Assembly (NCBI GenBank): GCA_905182585.1 | Contig: CAJJCC010000018.1 | Coordinates: 1 to 34,856 of the forward strand | Direction: 5' to 3' | DNA: 34,856 nucleotides | Origin: an uncultured Flavobacteriales bacterium | GTDB lineage: Bacteria; Bacteroidota; Bacteroidia; Flavobacteriales_C; GCA-002722245 | In this document: piece after piece, positions 9,882-19,005 of the stretch | Layout: every line of letters begins with the position of its first letter | Position numbering within the stretch: position 1 is the stretch's first letter | Program-made: the position numbers and the translations under genes | Notes under the pieces: model-generated | What the model saw: the letters and a program-made list of their open reading frames with translations, nothing else | Told to the model about the DNA's origin: nothing | Database searches by the model: none

Positions 9882-10106
9882 TTAGTATATTCGTTAAAAG
9901 TAATTGTTAAATCATTAAGTTTCCCATTTTTGAGTGCTTTACCTGTATGAGGCTATTCATCAGCCCTTAAAATCTTATCTATATTTTTTTTGCTGAAAGC
10001 CCTTAATCGATAAAACACAAAATCGACTTGTAGTATTGAGCCAAAAGGACGACGATTAATTTCTTGTGGGCAGGTGGGGAAACACAAAAAATGACTGCGA
10101 TTCTCA
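9881..10106 (-). pseudogene. Coding-like degenerate region on the minus strand (interrupted by a frameshift and an in-frame TAG)
   Basis: Minus-strand reading gives VFPHLPTRN*, then after a frame change NRRPFGSILQVDFVFYRLRAFSKKNIDKILRADE*PHTGKALKNGKLNDLTITFNEYTN in one frame. Could instead be a repeat or structured RNA. Confidence 0.35.
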
Positions 10107-10145
10107 CGATTCACAAATAGACGAGATATTACTTTTGGTTAAACA

Positions 10146-11150
10146 TTAAGGCAGTCGTTTATGAATTGAGTCCGAAAATGTTTTTAAAAACTGTCCTGTT
10201 CCTTTTACCGATAAAATTAAAGGACAAACAAAATTCGACTTTTCGATCGTAATCTTTTCATCATTAAAAATAAGATACTCTGAATTATGATGTTTTGCAA
10301 TGGAGTCCGTGCGCATTAAAAATAATTGGCGATTTGGCTGGTCTTTTACCGCGCCAGCGTAAGCAGGGCTTTCATACAAAATCAATTCAATTTTATGTTG
10401 ATTACACAATTCAAATAGTTGCGTTAAGTATTTAGCACGGTCAGCATCCCAATTAAAAGATTGCCGCTTTTCATATAGTTCATAATACAAAGACGAGTCT
10501 GTTAATTCTGCAACATTCAAATTAGCGGCGTAAACTAAATGTTCTGGTGCAATATAACCATCAGGTTTTGTGTGAAATTCATTGTCTGGATGGCTGATGT
10601 GACCATCTTTAAAATACGGATTATCCTTTTCTTTTATATAATGCTTCAAACCTTGTATAGCATCGAATATTTTATAACTATTGTAAAAAGCAAACCGCAT
10701 AAAGGGAATGTTTGTTTGTGCGTAGTAATCAGGGTCCATATCCTTAACTACTTTAGAGACTAAACTATCCTCTAAATAAGGAGCGAATCGATACGTGTGA
10801 AAAGTATTAAACCGTAAATCAAAACTCTCAGGAGTTACATACAAATAAACCTGTTTCGGCTTTTTGTTCGCTTTTAAATAAAGGTGAAGATGAAGTAGAT
10901 TGTCTGCAAAGTCAGTATGCCTTAAAGCATAGTTATAAGACTTGGTACCAATCATTGAGTCTATTGCAGAAGCGTCAATTGTAAAAAGTGGTTCACAAGG
11001 ACCATGAAATAAAATATCATAATCCATTTCACCTTTCATAGCATTGGATACTTTAATGTTCCTGTTTTCTTGAATTAAGAAAGAAAAAGAAGCATCAAGT
11101 CCAAAAAGGCTAATGATAATGATTAATATGGAGAAGGCTATTTTTTTCAT
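10146..11150 (-). CDS. SGNH-hydrolase-like/hypothetical single-pass exported protein
   Basis: N-terminal hydrophobic segment MKKIAFSILIIIISLFGLDASFSFL, then YDILFHGPCEPLFTIDASAIDSMIGTKSYNYAL (SGNH block-I-like position) and a C-terminal VKGTGQFLKTFSDSI block. Confidence 0.6.
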   Translation of the reverse strand: MKKIAFSILIIIISLFGLDASFSFLIQENRNIKVSNAMKGEMDYDILFHGPCEPLFTIDASAIDSMIGTKSYNYALRHTDFADNLLHLHLYLKANKKPKQVYLYVTPESFDLRFNTFHTYRFAPYLEDSLVSKVVKDMDPDYYAQTNIPFMRFAFYNSYKIFDAIQGLKHYIKEKDNPYFKDGHISHPDNEFHTKPDGYIAPEHLVYAANLNVAELTDSSLYYELYEKRQSFNWDADRAKYLTQLFELCNQHKIELILYESPAYAGAVKDQPNRQLFLMRTDSIAKHHNSEYLIFNDEKITIEKSNFVCPLILSVKGTGQFLKTFSDSIHKRLP

Positions 11151-12776
11151 TTAAGGCTTTAAAGTCCATTGCACGTCAAGATCCCAATTCGCTCTTAAAT
11201 TAATCGATTCGGTATACCAGTAAACGGATTCAGGTTGTTGCTTTGTCCAATAATTACCTGAAGTCCATTCTTGATTGTCATCTGTATCATCAATGTATTT
11301 AAGCTTGTACTCACCTGGTTTAATCCCTAGAAGTTGTACAGAACCTTTTTTAGTTGACAGGACTTTTTTTTCAACTAAACCCCCACCATTCCAAATCTCT
11401 AATATTCCCTTTCCTTTGACACCAGAAAAATCATATTTCAAGCTCATATTACTTAAAGATGCAAGAGCGGTAGTTGAGAATTTCACCTTTAAAGTATCCT
11501 TGTTTTGAGCGTCGAAAATTGATGTGATTGCATTGGGTAATAACGTTAAAATATAGATCTTACTTTCCTGTAAAGTATTTAATAATTGGTAACGACTCAA
11601 TGTTCCAGAAGATTTGAACTTAGCCTGAACTGTATCGACATCCGATATTAAAACAAGCTTATTCGTATCGATTGATCGAATTGGTTGAGTGAAACTGATA
11701 AATAATGGCTTTTTATGATAGTTTCCCATTCCTGAAAAGTTATGCTGAGCGTATATTTTTTGAGTAGCTATACTTTTTCTGTTTTTTAAATTGAATTTTA
11801 AAGTGTCCGTTTTACTGTCGTATTTCACTGCTAGTAATATAGAGTCTCTTTCAGGTTTGCTCTCAAACCAAATTGTAAGCGAATCATCACTTGCTTTGAA
11901 TTGAGAAGAAGCGCTCATTTTTGTATAACCAACATCAATTACTTTCATGTAGAAATTTTCAACTGGAAGGTTGAAAATTAAATCAATTTTCCCAATGAAA
12001 TCACAATTAGAACTACTGATGAAGTTCTTTTTTTCAGCCTGTTCAAATGCTTTTAATATGATCCCCGAAGAATCCACTTGATTGGACACCAGCACTAACT
12101 CTTCTCTAAAAGCAATCTTTTCAGCTGGTAAATCATATAAATAGTTAGTGTTGTTGTCTACTAATGCAAATATTTTATAAGAACCTTCAGTTAGATTGTG
12201 AAAATGAAAATGACCGTTTTCTACCTTCGCAAAATAAGCTGGGATTTTTTTAGACTGAACAGAATCGTCGTTTGATTTATATAAATGAACCATTCCTTCG
12301 TTTAACGTTTCCATCGATTCAGCATTATAAATCTCTCCGCTTAAACTTAAGCTGTCAATAACATCACCAGTACTAAAAACCAATAAATTGTCCTCTAACG
12401 GATTTCCTTCATTAAGATCTTTAATCCCTTTCCCTAAAAAAACAGAGTAAGTTGTATTTGGAACGAGGGCAGAATCTAGTTTTAAAATAAGTTTTTTCCC
12501 TACTAATTTATGCGTAGGCTTGGAGTTTAATGGAGGCGAAATTAAAAGTTCATTGTAAAAGCCAGAAGCTTTTACATACTCGTCAAATTTGAAAACGATT
12601 TCTTTACCCTTAAAATTTGTAGCATTATTAACAGGAGTACTCACTTGAACTTCTGGGGCAGTTTGATCTTTATCGCCCCCAGTAGGAGTGCCTCTTTGGC
12701 CACAACCTTGTGATAGTACAATGATTGTTAGTATGAAACTTAATTTTTGTAAAAACGAAAATGTGTTTTTATTCAT
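11151..12776 (-). CDS. Ig-like domain (SbsA/Big_5-like) lipoprotein
   Basis: Lipobox SQGCGQRGTPTGGDKDQTAPEV followed by NNATNFKGKEIVFKFDEYVKASGFYNELLISPPL; abuts the downstream gene with 0-bp spacing. Confidence 0.8.
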   Translation of the reverse strand: MNKNTFSFLQKLSFILTIIVLSQGCGQRGTPTGGDKDQTAPEVQVSTPVNNATNFKGKEIVFKFDEYVKASGFYNELLISPPLNSKPTHKLVGKKLILKLDSALVPNTTYSVFLGKGIKDLNEGNPLEDNLLVFSTGDVIDSLSLSGEIYNAESMETLNEGMVHLYKSNDDSVQSKKIPAYFAKVENGHFHFHNLTEGSYKIFALVDNNTNYLYDLPAEKIAFREELVLVSNQVDSSGIILKAFEQAEKKNFISSSNCDFIGKIDLIFNLPVENFYMKVIDVGYTKMSASSQFKASDDSLTIWFESKPERDSILLAVKYDSKTDTLKFNLKNRKSIATQKIYAQHNFSGMGNYHKKPLFISFTQPIRSIDTNKLVLISDVDTVQAKFKSSGTLSRYQLLNTLQESKIYILTLLPNAITSIFDAQNKDTLKVKFSTTALASLSNMSLKYDFSGVKGKGILEIWNGGGLVEKKVLSTKKGSVQLLGIKPGEYKLKYIDDTDDNQEWTSGNYWTKQQPESVYWYTESINLRANWDLDVQWTLKP

Positions 12777-12866
12777 GCCGTAAAGTTAACCTTCTTTTCA
12801 AATAAAATCTATTTTTTGAGGGTAATCCTAACTTCTTAAAATCATCTTTTATAGGATCTTAAAAAG

Positions 12867-12906
12867 AAAAGGCCCCCACTTAACAATTGTTATTGGAGCG
12901 CCTTTT
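12867..12906. other. Imperfect hairpin with central perfect 12-bp palindrome in a divergent intergenic region
   Basis: AAAAGGC...GCCTTTT outer arms; central TAACAATTGTTA (12881-12892). Confidence 0.5.
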
Positions 12907-13004
12907 GAAAAATAGAATAAGGTGACTTATTAAAACCAATAACAAAGCCAAAAGAGAATTTAATATGAATTGGGAACTTTAGGGTTAAAGCTTAACTTTA
13001 ATGG

Positions 13005-14153
13005 ATGAATTTTTCACTTCAAGCTAAATTACCAAATCTGGAAAAATCAATTTTCCCTGTAATGACCGCTCTAGCTAATGAGCATAATGCTATTAATTTG
13101 GCACAAGGTTTCCCAGGTTTTGACACTGATCCAGAGTTGATAAACCTTGTTTCAAAATACATGAATCAAGGGGAAAATCAATATGCTCCAATGATGGGCG
13201 TATTGGGGTTGCGGGAAAAACTATCAGATAAAATAGCATCGCTGTATGGGCATCGTTACAATCCAGTAACCGAAATCTGCATCACATCAGGCGCTACTCA
13301 AGCTATTTTCACCGCTGTAAGTGCAGTGATAAACGAAGGGGATGAAGTAATTATAATTGACCCCGCTTTTGATTGCTACGAGCCTGTTATTCTCTTTAAT
13401 AAAGGTGTAGTTGTTCGAAGTCCATTAAAACCGATGACATTTGACTTTGATTGGGAAGATATCAGATCGAAAGTGACGCGTAAAACGCGAATGATAATTA
13501 TAAATACTCCTCATAATCCTAGTGGTAAGGTGTTTAGCGTTCATGATGTTGATGAATTAAAAAAAATAGTAATCGATTCAAATATTATTATACTTTCAGA
13601 TGAAGTGTATGAACACATAGTTTTTGAAGAAAAACGGCATGAAAGTATTTGTAGGTATACTGAATTAATTAATCGTTCGATTGTAGTATATTCTTTAGGG
13701 AAAACCTATCATACAACAGGTTGGCGAATGGGTTATGTTTGCGCGCCTGAATGGATTATGAAAGAGATTGTTAGTGCGCATCAATATCAAATTTACGCTG
13801 TGCCAACTCCTTTTCAATATGCGATTGAAGAGTATACGTTGAAATCTAATAAGTATTTGGAGTTGTCTGGATTTTTTCAAGAAAAAAGAGACTTTTTCTT
13901 GAAGTGTTTAGAAGAGAGTAAATTTGTACCACAGGAATGCTCGGGTACTTATTTTCAGTTGCTTAATTATTCTGCGATTACAGATGAGAATGATGTAGAT
14001 TTTGCTCGTAGGTTGACAATTAAAAACAAAGTAGCATCGATTCCAATATCGGTTTTTTATGAAAATAAACGGCAGGACAAGCTGCTTCGGTTTTGTTTCG
14101 CAAAGGATAACGATGAGTTGGAAAGAGGCGCTGAACGTTTGTGTAAGTTGTAG
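13005..14153 (+). CDS. PLP-dependent class I/II aminotransferase (methionine aminotransferase-like, YbdL/KAT family)
   Basis: NAINLAQGFPGFDTDPEL, NQYAPMMGVLGLREKLSDKI, INTPHNPSGKVFS, SDEVYEHIVFE, SLGKTYHTTGWRMGY. Confidence 0.92.
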   Translation: MNFSLQAKLPNLEKSIFPVMTALANEHNAINLAQGFPGFDTDPELINLVSKYMNQGENQYAPMMGVLGLREKLSDKIASLYGHRYNPVTEICITSGATQAIFTAVSAVINEGDEVIIIDPAFDCYEPVILFNKGVVVRSPLKPMTFDFDWEDIRSKVTRKTRMIIINTPHNPSGKVFSVHDVDELKKIVIDSNIIILSDEVYEHIVFEEKRHESICRYTELINRSIVVYSLGKTYHTTGWRMGYVCAPEWIMKEIVSAHQYQIYAVPTPFQYAIEEYTLKSNKYLELSGFFQEKRDFFLKCLEESKFVPQECSGTYFQLLNYSAITDENDVDFARRLTIKNKVASIPISVFYENKRQDKLLRFCFAKDNDELERGAERLCKL

Positions 14154-14191
14154 TTAAGAAAGTATTTATTTAAGTTAAATAAGATTTAGGA

Positions 14192-14920
14192 ATGAAAGTA
14201 ATTGCAATAATACCAGCTCGATATGCTTCAACGAGATTCCCAGGAAAACCTTTAGTGGATATTCAAGGGAAACCAATGATTCAACACGTTTTTGAAAAAG
14301 CTGTGCATTCAGGATTGTTCGAAAAGGTTATTGTAGCTACTGATGATGATCGTATTAAAAATACTGTTTTAGCTTTCGGAGGAGAAGTCGCAATGACAAA
14401 TCCTGATCATCAAAGCGGAACGGATAGATGCGGCGAAGTTGTTAATAGTTTACCGGATACGTACGATGTTGTAATTAACATCCAAGGTGATGAACCTTTT
14501 ATTCATAAATCGCAACTAGAAGATTTAGTTCAACTTTTTAAAACAACACCTGCTGAAATAGGAACTTTAAAAAAGGAGTTGAATAATATTGAAGATGTTC
14601 ACAATAAAAATGTTGTGAAAGTGGTTGCCGGAATTGATAAACGCGCTTTATATTTTTCACGAAATCCAATTCCATTTGTTAGAGATGCTGAGAAATTAGA
14701 TTGGTTAAATAACCAGAAGTTTTACAAGCATTTAGGATTATATGGATACAAAGTATCGGTATTAAAAGAGTTGGTGAAATTACCCGCTTCGGACTTGGAG
14801 AAAAGCGAAAACTTAGAACAATTGCGTTGGTTGGAAAACGGATATCAAGTATTCATATCCGAAACGGAACACGAAAGTATTGGTATTGACACACCAGAGG
14901 ATTTAGAAAAGATAAAATAA
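14192..14920 (+). CDS. kdsB: 3-deoxy-manno-octulosonate cytidylyltransferase
   Basis: MKVIAIIPARYASTRFPGKPLVDIQGKPMIQHVFEKA, VINIQGDEPFI, FSRNPIPFVRD, HLGLYGYKVSVLKELVKLPASDLEKSENLEQLRWLENGY. Confidence 0.97.
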   Translation: MKVIAIIPARYASTRFPGKPLVDIQGKPMIQHVFEKAVHSGLFEKVIVATDDDRIKNTVLAFGGEVAMTNPDHQSGTDRCGEVVNSLPDTYDVVINIQGDEPFIHKSQLEDLVQLFKTTPAEIGTLKKELNNIEDVHNKNVVKVVAGIDKRALYFSRNPIPFVRDAEKLDWLNNQKFYKHLGLYGYKVSVLKELVKLPASDLEKSENLEQLRWLENGYQVFISETEHESIGIDTPEDLEKIK

Positions 14921-14925
14921 AAATT

Positions 14926-15339
14926 ATGGGAGCTTGGGGAGTGGGATATTTCGAAAACGATTCGGCATTGGATTGGATTGATGAAATTATCCATAGCGAA
15001 GATGCATTTCAATTGCTAGTTGATATTGCTGAAGGAATAGAAGAATACGATCAAGTGGAGGTTGATGATGCTTGTGGATCGATTGTTTTTGGACTTATAA
15101 TTGCTTCAATTGTTTCAAGAGGTAAAGTAGAAGTAAAGCATCCGATTTTGGAAGAATGGATAAAAGCCAATGAAGGAATCGAGTTGGGAGAAGATTTGAA
15201 AGTAGTTGCAATTGATGTTTTAAACTTCTCATTATCAGATAAAAGTGAATTAAAAGACCTTTGGTCTGAAAATGAAGAGTTTTACCAAAAATGGGTGAAT
15301 TTAGTCACTCAGTTAGTTACTGCTATTTCAGCGAAATAA
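14926..15339 (+). CDS. DUF4259 domain-containing protein
   Basis: MGAWGVGYFENDSALDWIDEI N-terminal signature; 5 bp downstream of kdsB. Confidence 0.8.
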   Translation: MGAWGVGYFENDSALDWIDEIIHSEDAFQLLVDIAEGIEEYDQVEVDDACGSIVFGLIIASIVSRGKVEVKHPILEEWIKANEGIELGEDLKVVAIDVLNFSLSDKSELKDLWSENEEFYQKWVNLVTQLVTAISAK

Positions 15340-15500
15340 TCCATAATCATCTAATATTTATTTAGTTATGATCTTTATAAGTGAACGGAATTAACACGTA
15401 GGGTTTAAAAATCATTGGGGTTAACTTATCCTAGGTTTAAAAGCACATCAATTTTTCGTAAATTAGTAAGTATTCGACTGAGTAAGCAAAATCGTGAATT

Positions 15501-17927
15501 ATGAGTAATGAAATTGATGCGTCATCTTTAAATGAAAAAGTAGGGAAGTCTGAGGTTAAAGACATGGTTCTGAATGATTACAGAATTATGATGGAAAGCC
15601 GAGAAGCTTCTGTGCTTGGACGTCGAGAAGTCCTCACTGGAAAAGCTAAGTTTGGAATTTTTGGAGATGGAAAAGAGCTTGCCCAATTATGTTTAGCTAA
15701 ACAGTTTATGGATGGTGATTACCGAAGTGGTTATTACCGAGATCAAACAATCATGTTAGCTTTAGGTGAAGTGTCACTGCAAGAATATTACGCTCAATTA
15801 TTTTCTGATACTAACGTCGAGAATGAACCTCATTCAGGAGGTCGTCAAATGAATTGTCACTACGGAACAAGATTTATCAATGATGATGGGACTTGGAAGG
15901 ACATGACGAAGATGAAAATTACAACAACTGATTTATCTCCAACAGCAGGACAAATTCCAAGAATAATGGGATTGGGATTGGCGTCTAAGTTGTTTAGAGA
16001 AAATAAAGAATTACACCAATACGATACATTATCCAACAAAGGAAACGAGGTTGTTTTTGGAACAATTGGAGATGGATCAACTTCTGAAGGGATATTTTTA
16101 GAAGCAATAAATGCAATGGGTGTTTTACAAATCCCTGTTGTAATGAGTGTTTGGGATGACGGCCATGCAATTTCAGTACCTGTTGAAAAACAGACTACGA
16201 AAGGAAGCATTTCAGAGGCATTAAAAGGATTTGCAAAAGAAGGAGATTCCAATGGAATTGAAATCATAAAAGTAAGAGGATGGAATTATCCTGAATTGTG
16301 TGCCGCTTATGATAAAGCAGCAAAACTAGCAAGAGAAACACATACGCCTGTTTTAGTTCACGTAATTGAATTAACACAACCGCAAGGTCACTCAACTTCA
16401 GGTTCTCACGAACGATATAAATCGAAAGATAGATTAACTTGGGAGAAAGAATACGATTGTACGCGTCAATTTAAAAAATGGATTTTAGAGAACAATTGGG
16501 CAACGGAAGAAGAGCTTGATGAAGTTTATAAGAATTGCAAAAAGTCCGTTAAGGAAGGTAGAAATGCAGCTTGGAAAAACTACATTACGCCTTTAAAATT
16601 GGAGTTAGCTGAGGTTTTAAGTATGATTGATGCTATTGCTTCGAAAAGTCGCAGTAGAACATTTATTAAAAAGTATCGTGATGAGCTAACGGGTCAAATG
16701 GATATTTACCGTAATTATATGGTTAGCGCTGCTAAGAAAGTGTTACGGTTGGTTCGATTTGAAGACATTCCAGAAGAAAAACAGCGGTTGGCCGATTGGT
16801 TAAATGAACAAAAAATATCCAATCACGATCGGTATAACTCTTTACTTTATGCGCATGGGGATTTTGCATCCGTAAGTGTTAAAGAAGTAAAACCTATTTA
16901 TGCAGAGGAACCAAATCCAGTTGATGGAAGAATTGTTTTGCGTGAAAACTTTGATGCAATTCTAGCCAGTAATCCTAAAGTTGCCATTTTTGGAGAAGAC
17001 ACAGGGAAAATAGGTGGAGTGAACCAAGGTTGTGAAGGGTTACAAGATAAGTATGGTGAGTTAAGAGTTTTTGATACAGGAATTAGAGAAGCCGTAATTA
17101 TGGGGAAAGGTTCTGGGATGGCAATCCGAGGATTAAGACCAATTGCGGAGATTCAATATTTAGATTATTTGGTTTACGCTTTAATGACGCTTACGGATGA
17201 TGTAGCATCATTGCATTGGAGAACTAAAGGAGGGCAAAAAGCTCCAATGATTATTCGTACACGTGGACATCGTTTTGAGGGTATATGGCACTCGGGTTCT
17301 CCACTTGGAATGATTATTAATTCGTTAAGAGGATTTGTAGTTTGTGTCCCTAGAAATATGACGCAAGCAGCAGGAATGTATAATACATTATTACAAGCGC
17401 ATGATCCAGGTTTGGTGATTGAGCCGTTATTAATGTACCGTAAAAAAGAAGAGTTGCCAACCAACCTTGCTGAGTTTAGAGTTCCATTAGGAATACCAGA
17501 TGTTATTGAGGAAGGAACAGATGTAACGATTATTACTTACGGATCATGTGTTGGAATTGCACAAGAATCGGTAAGGTCTTTAAGAGAAGTAGGGATATCA
17601 GCTGAGTTAATTGACGTTCAAACCTTATTGCCATTCGATACAACAAGTAAAATTTTGAAGAGTTTGGAAAAAACGAATCGATTAATTGTTCTGGATGAAG
17701 ATGTTACTGGCGGAGCTACTGGTTTTATGCTTCAGCAAGTATTAGAGGGTCAAGGTGGTTATTTCCACTTAGATTCAGAGCCAAGAACATTATCTGCACA
17801 AGATCATCGATCGGCTTATGGTTCGGATGGAAACTACTTTACTAAGCCTAACCCAGAAACAATTTTTGATGTTGCTTACGAGATTATGCATGAAGTTGAT
17901 CCAGAGAAATTCCCTTCCTTATATTAG
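15501..17927 (+). CDS. Fused alpha/beta 2-oxoacid (branched-chain type) dehydrogenase E1
   Basis: N-terminal alpha-type half (GDGSTSEGIFLEAINAMGVLQIPVVMSVWDDGHAISVP) and C-terminal beta-type half (FGEDTGKIGGVNQGCEGLQDKYGELRVFDTGIREAVIMGKGSGMAIRGLRPIAEIQYLDYL) in a single 808-aa ORF. Confidence 0.93.
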   Translation: MSNEIDASSLNEKVGKSEVKDMVLNDYRIMMESREASVLGRREVLTGKAKFGIFGDGKELAQLCLAKQFMDGDYRSGYYRDQTIMLALGEVSLQEYYAQLFSDTNVENEPHSGGRQMNCHYGTRFINDDGTWKDMTKMKITTTDLSPTAGQIPRIMGLGLASKLFRENKELHQYDTLSNKGNEVVFGTIGDGSTSEGIFLEAINAMGVLQIPVVMSVWDDGHAISVPVEKQTTKGSISEALKGFAKEGDSNGIEIIKVRGWNYPELCAAYDKAAKLARETHTPVLVHVIELTQPQGHSTSGSHERYKSKDRLTWEKEYDCTRQFKKWILENNWATEEELDEVYKNCKKSVKEGRNAAWKNYITPLKLELAEVLSMIDAIASKSRSRTFIKKYRDELTGQMDIYRNYMVSAAKKVLRLVRFEDIPEEKQRLADWLNEQKISNHDRYNSLLYAHGDFASVSVKEVKPIYAEEPNPVDGRIVLRENFDAILASNPKVAIFGEDTGKIGGVNQGCEGLQDKYGELRVFDTGIREAVIMGKGSGMAIRGLRPIAEIQYLDYLVYALMTLTDDVASLHWRTKGGQKAPMIIRTRGHRFEGIWHSGSPLGMIINSLRGFVVCVPRNMTQAAGMYNTLLQAHDPGLVIEPLLMYRKKEELPTNLAEFRVPLGIPDVIEEGTDVTIITYGSCVGIAQESVRSLREVGISAELIDVQTLLPFDTTSKILKSLEKTNRLIVLDEDVTGGATGFMLQQVLEGQGGYFHLDSEPRTLSAQDHRSAYGSDGNYFTKPNPETIFDVAYEIMHEVDPEKFPSLY

Positions 17928-17951
17928 TAAGCAACAACATTTTAAATAAGT

Positions 17952-17993
17952 ACATAAAAAAATCCCGATCAAGTGATCGGGATTTTTTTATGT
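17952..17993. terminator. Bidirectional intrinsic terminator between convergent genes
   Basis: ACATAAAAAAATCCCGATC / GATCGGGATTTTTTTATGT perfect 19-bp arms, loop AAGT. Overlaps the stop codon of the minus-strand dus gene. Confidence 0.92.
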
Positions 17994-18968
17994 GTACGCT
18001 TTTAATATTTCATCTAATATTTGAATGACTTCAGTTTCTGTAGGACAAGTTACCAGTTGCATTCTGTAGCTTTTAATATCCGGCAAACCTCTAAAGTAAT
18101 TTGTATAGTGACGGCGCATTTCGATAATTCCTAAAATGTCACCTTTCCATCTTACCGATTCGAATAAGTGAAATTTTGCAGCTTCAACTCGTTCAGCAAT
18201 CGTTGGCTCAGCGAGTACTTCGCCAGTTTTAAAATAGTGTTTTACTTCATTAAAGATCCAAGGGTATCCAATTGCAGCTCTACCAATCATGATTCCGTCT
18301 ACTCCATACTCGTCACGGTATTTCTTAGCTTTCGCTCCAGAATCAATATCACCATTGCCAAAAACAGGAATAGTTAATCGTGGATTTTGTTTAGTTTCTC
18401 GAATTAAATCCCAGTTGGCTTCACCTTTGTACATTTGTTTTCGGGTACGCCCATGAATAGATATGCCCTGAATACCTACGTCTTGTAGTTGTTCAGCAAC
18501 GTCAACAACAAACTGTGTGTCGTCATCCCAGCCTAATCTAGTTTTCACAGTAACCGGTTTATTAGTAGCGTCAACCACAGCTTTCGTTAGCGCGACCATT
18601 CTTGGAATATCTTGTAGAATTCCTGAACCAGCTCCTTTACAGACAACCTTTTTTACAGGACAGCCATAATTTATGTCTATAACATCAGGATTAGCTGCTT
18701 CAACAATTTTAGTTGCTTCGATCATACTTTCCATATTTCCTCCAAAAATTTGGATTCCAATCGGACGTTCATAATCGTAAATATCTAATTTTTGCAGACT
18801 CTTCTTAGCGTCTCTTATTAATCCTTCACTCGAAATAAATTCCGAGTACATCATGTCGGCACCATGCTTTTTACATAAAGCTCTAAACGGAGGATCACTA
18901 ACATCTTCCATCGGAGCAAGTAAAAGAGGGAACTCTCCAAGATCTATATTTCCTATCTTTACACTCAT
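17988..18968 (-). CDS. dusB: tRNA-dihydrouridine synthase (DusB family)
   Basis: LLLAPMEDVSDPPFRALCKKHGADMMYSEFIS, IDINYGCPVKKVVCKGAGSGIL, ISIHGRTRKQMYKGEANWDLI, VFGNGDIDS, DGIMIGRAAIGYPWIF. Confidence 0.95.
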   Translation of the reverse strand: MSVKIGNIDLGEFPLLLAPMEDVSDPPFRALCKKHGADMMYSEFISSEGLIRDAKKSLQKLDIYDYERPIGIQIFGGNMESMIEATKIVEAANPDVIDINYGCPVKKVVCKGAGSGILQDIPRMVALTKAVVDATNKPVTVKTRLGWDDDTQFVVDVAEQLQDVGIQGISIHGRTRKQMYKGEANWDLIRETKQNPRLTIPVFGNGDIDSGAKAKKYRDEYGVDGIMIGRAAIGYPWIFNEVKHYFKTGEVLAEPTIAERVEAAKFHLFESVRWKGDILGIIEMRRHYTNYFRGLPDIKSYRMQLVTCPTETEVIQILDEILKAYT

Positions 18969-18970
18969 AA

Positions 18971-18987
18971 TTATCTTACAAAGATAA
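18971..18987. promoter_or_regulatory. Palindromic overlapping -7 elements of the divergent dusB/CPBP gene pair
   Basis: TTATCTT-ACA-AAGATAA. The minus strand reads TATCTTTG (18986-18979), a match to TAnnTTTG; the plus strand reads TATCTTAC. Confidence 0.5.
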
Positions 18988-19005
18988 ACAGAAAGATAAA
19001 TCTAT

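Noticed and set aside
15860-16267. 135-aa minus-strand ORF inside the fused E1 gene
   Set aside because: Antisense to a strongly conserved E1 coding region; no recognisable domain.
17174-17464. 96-aa minus-strand ORF inside the fused E1 gene
   Set aside because: Antisense shadow ORF of the conserved beta-type half.
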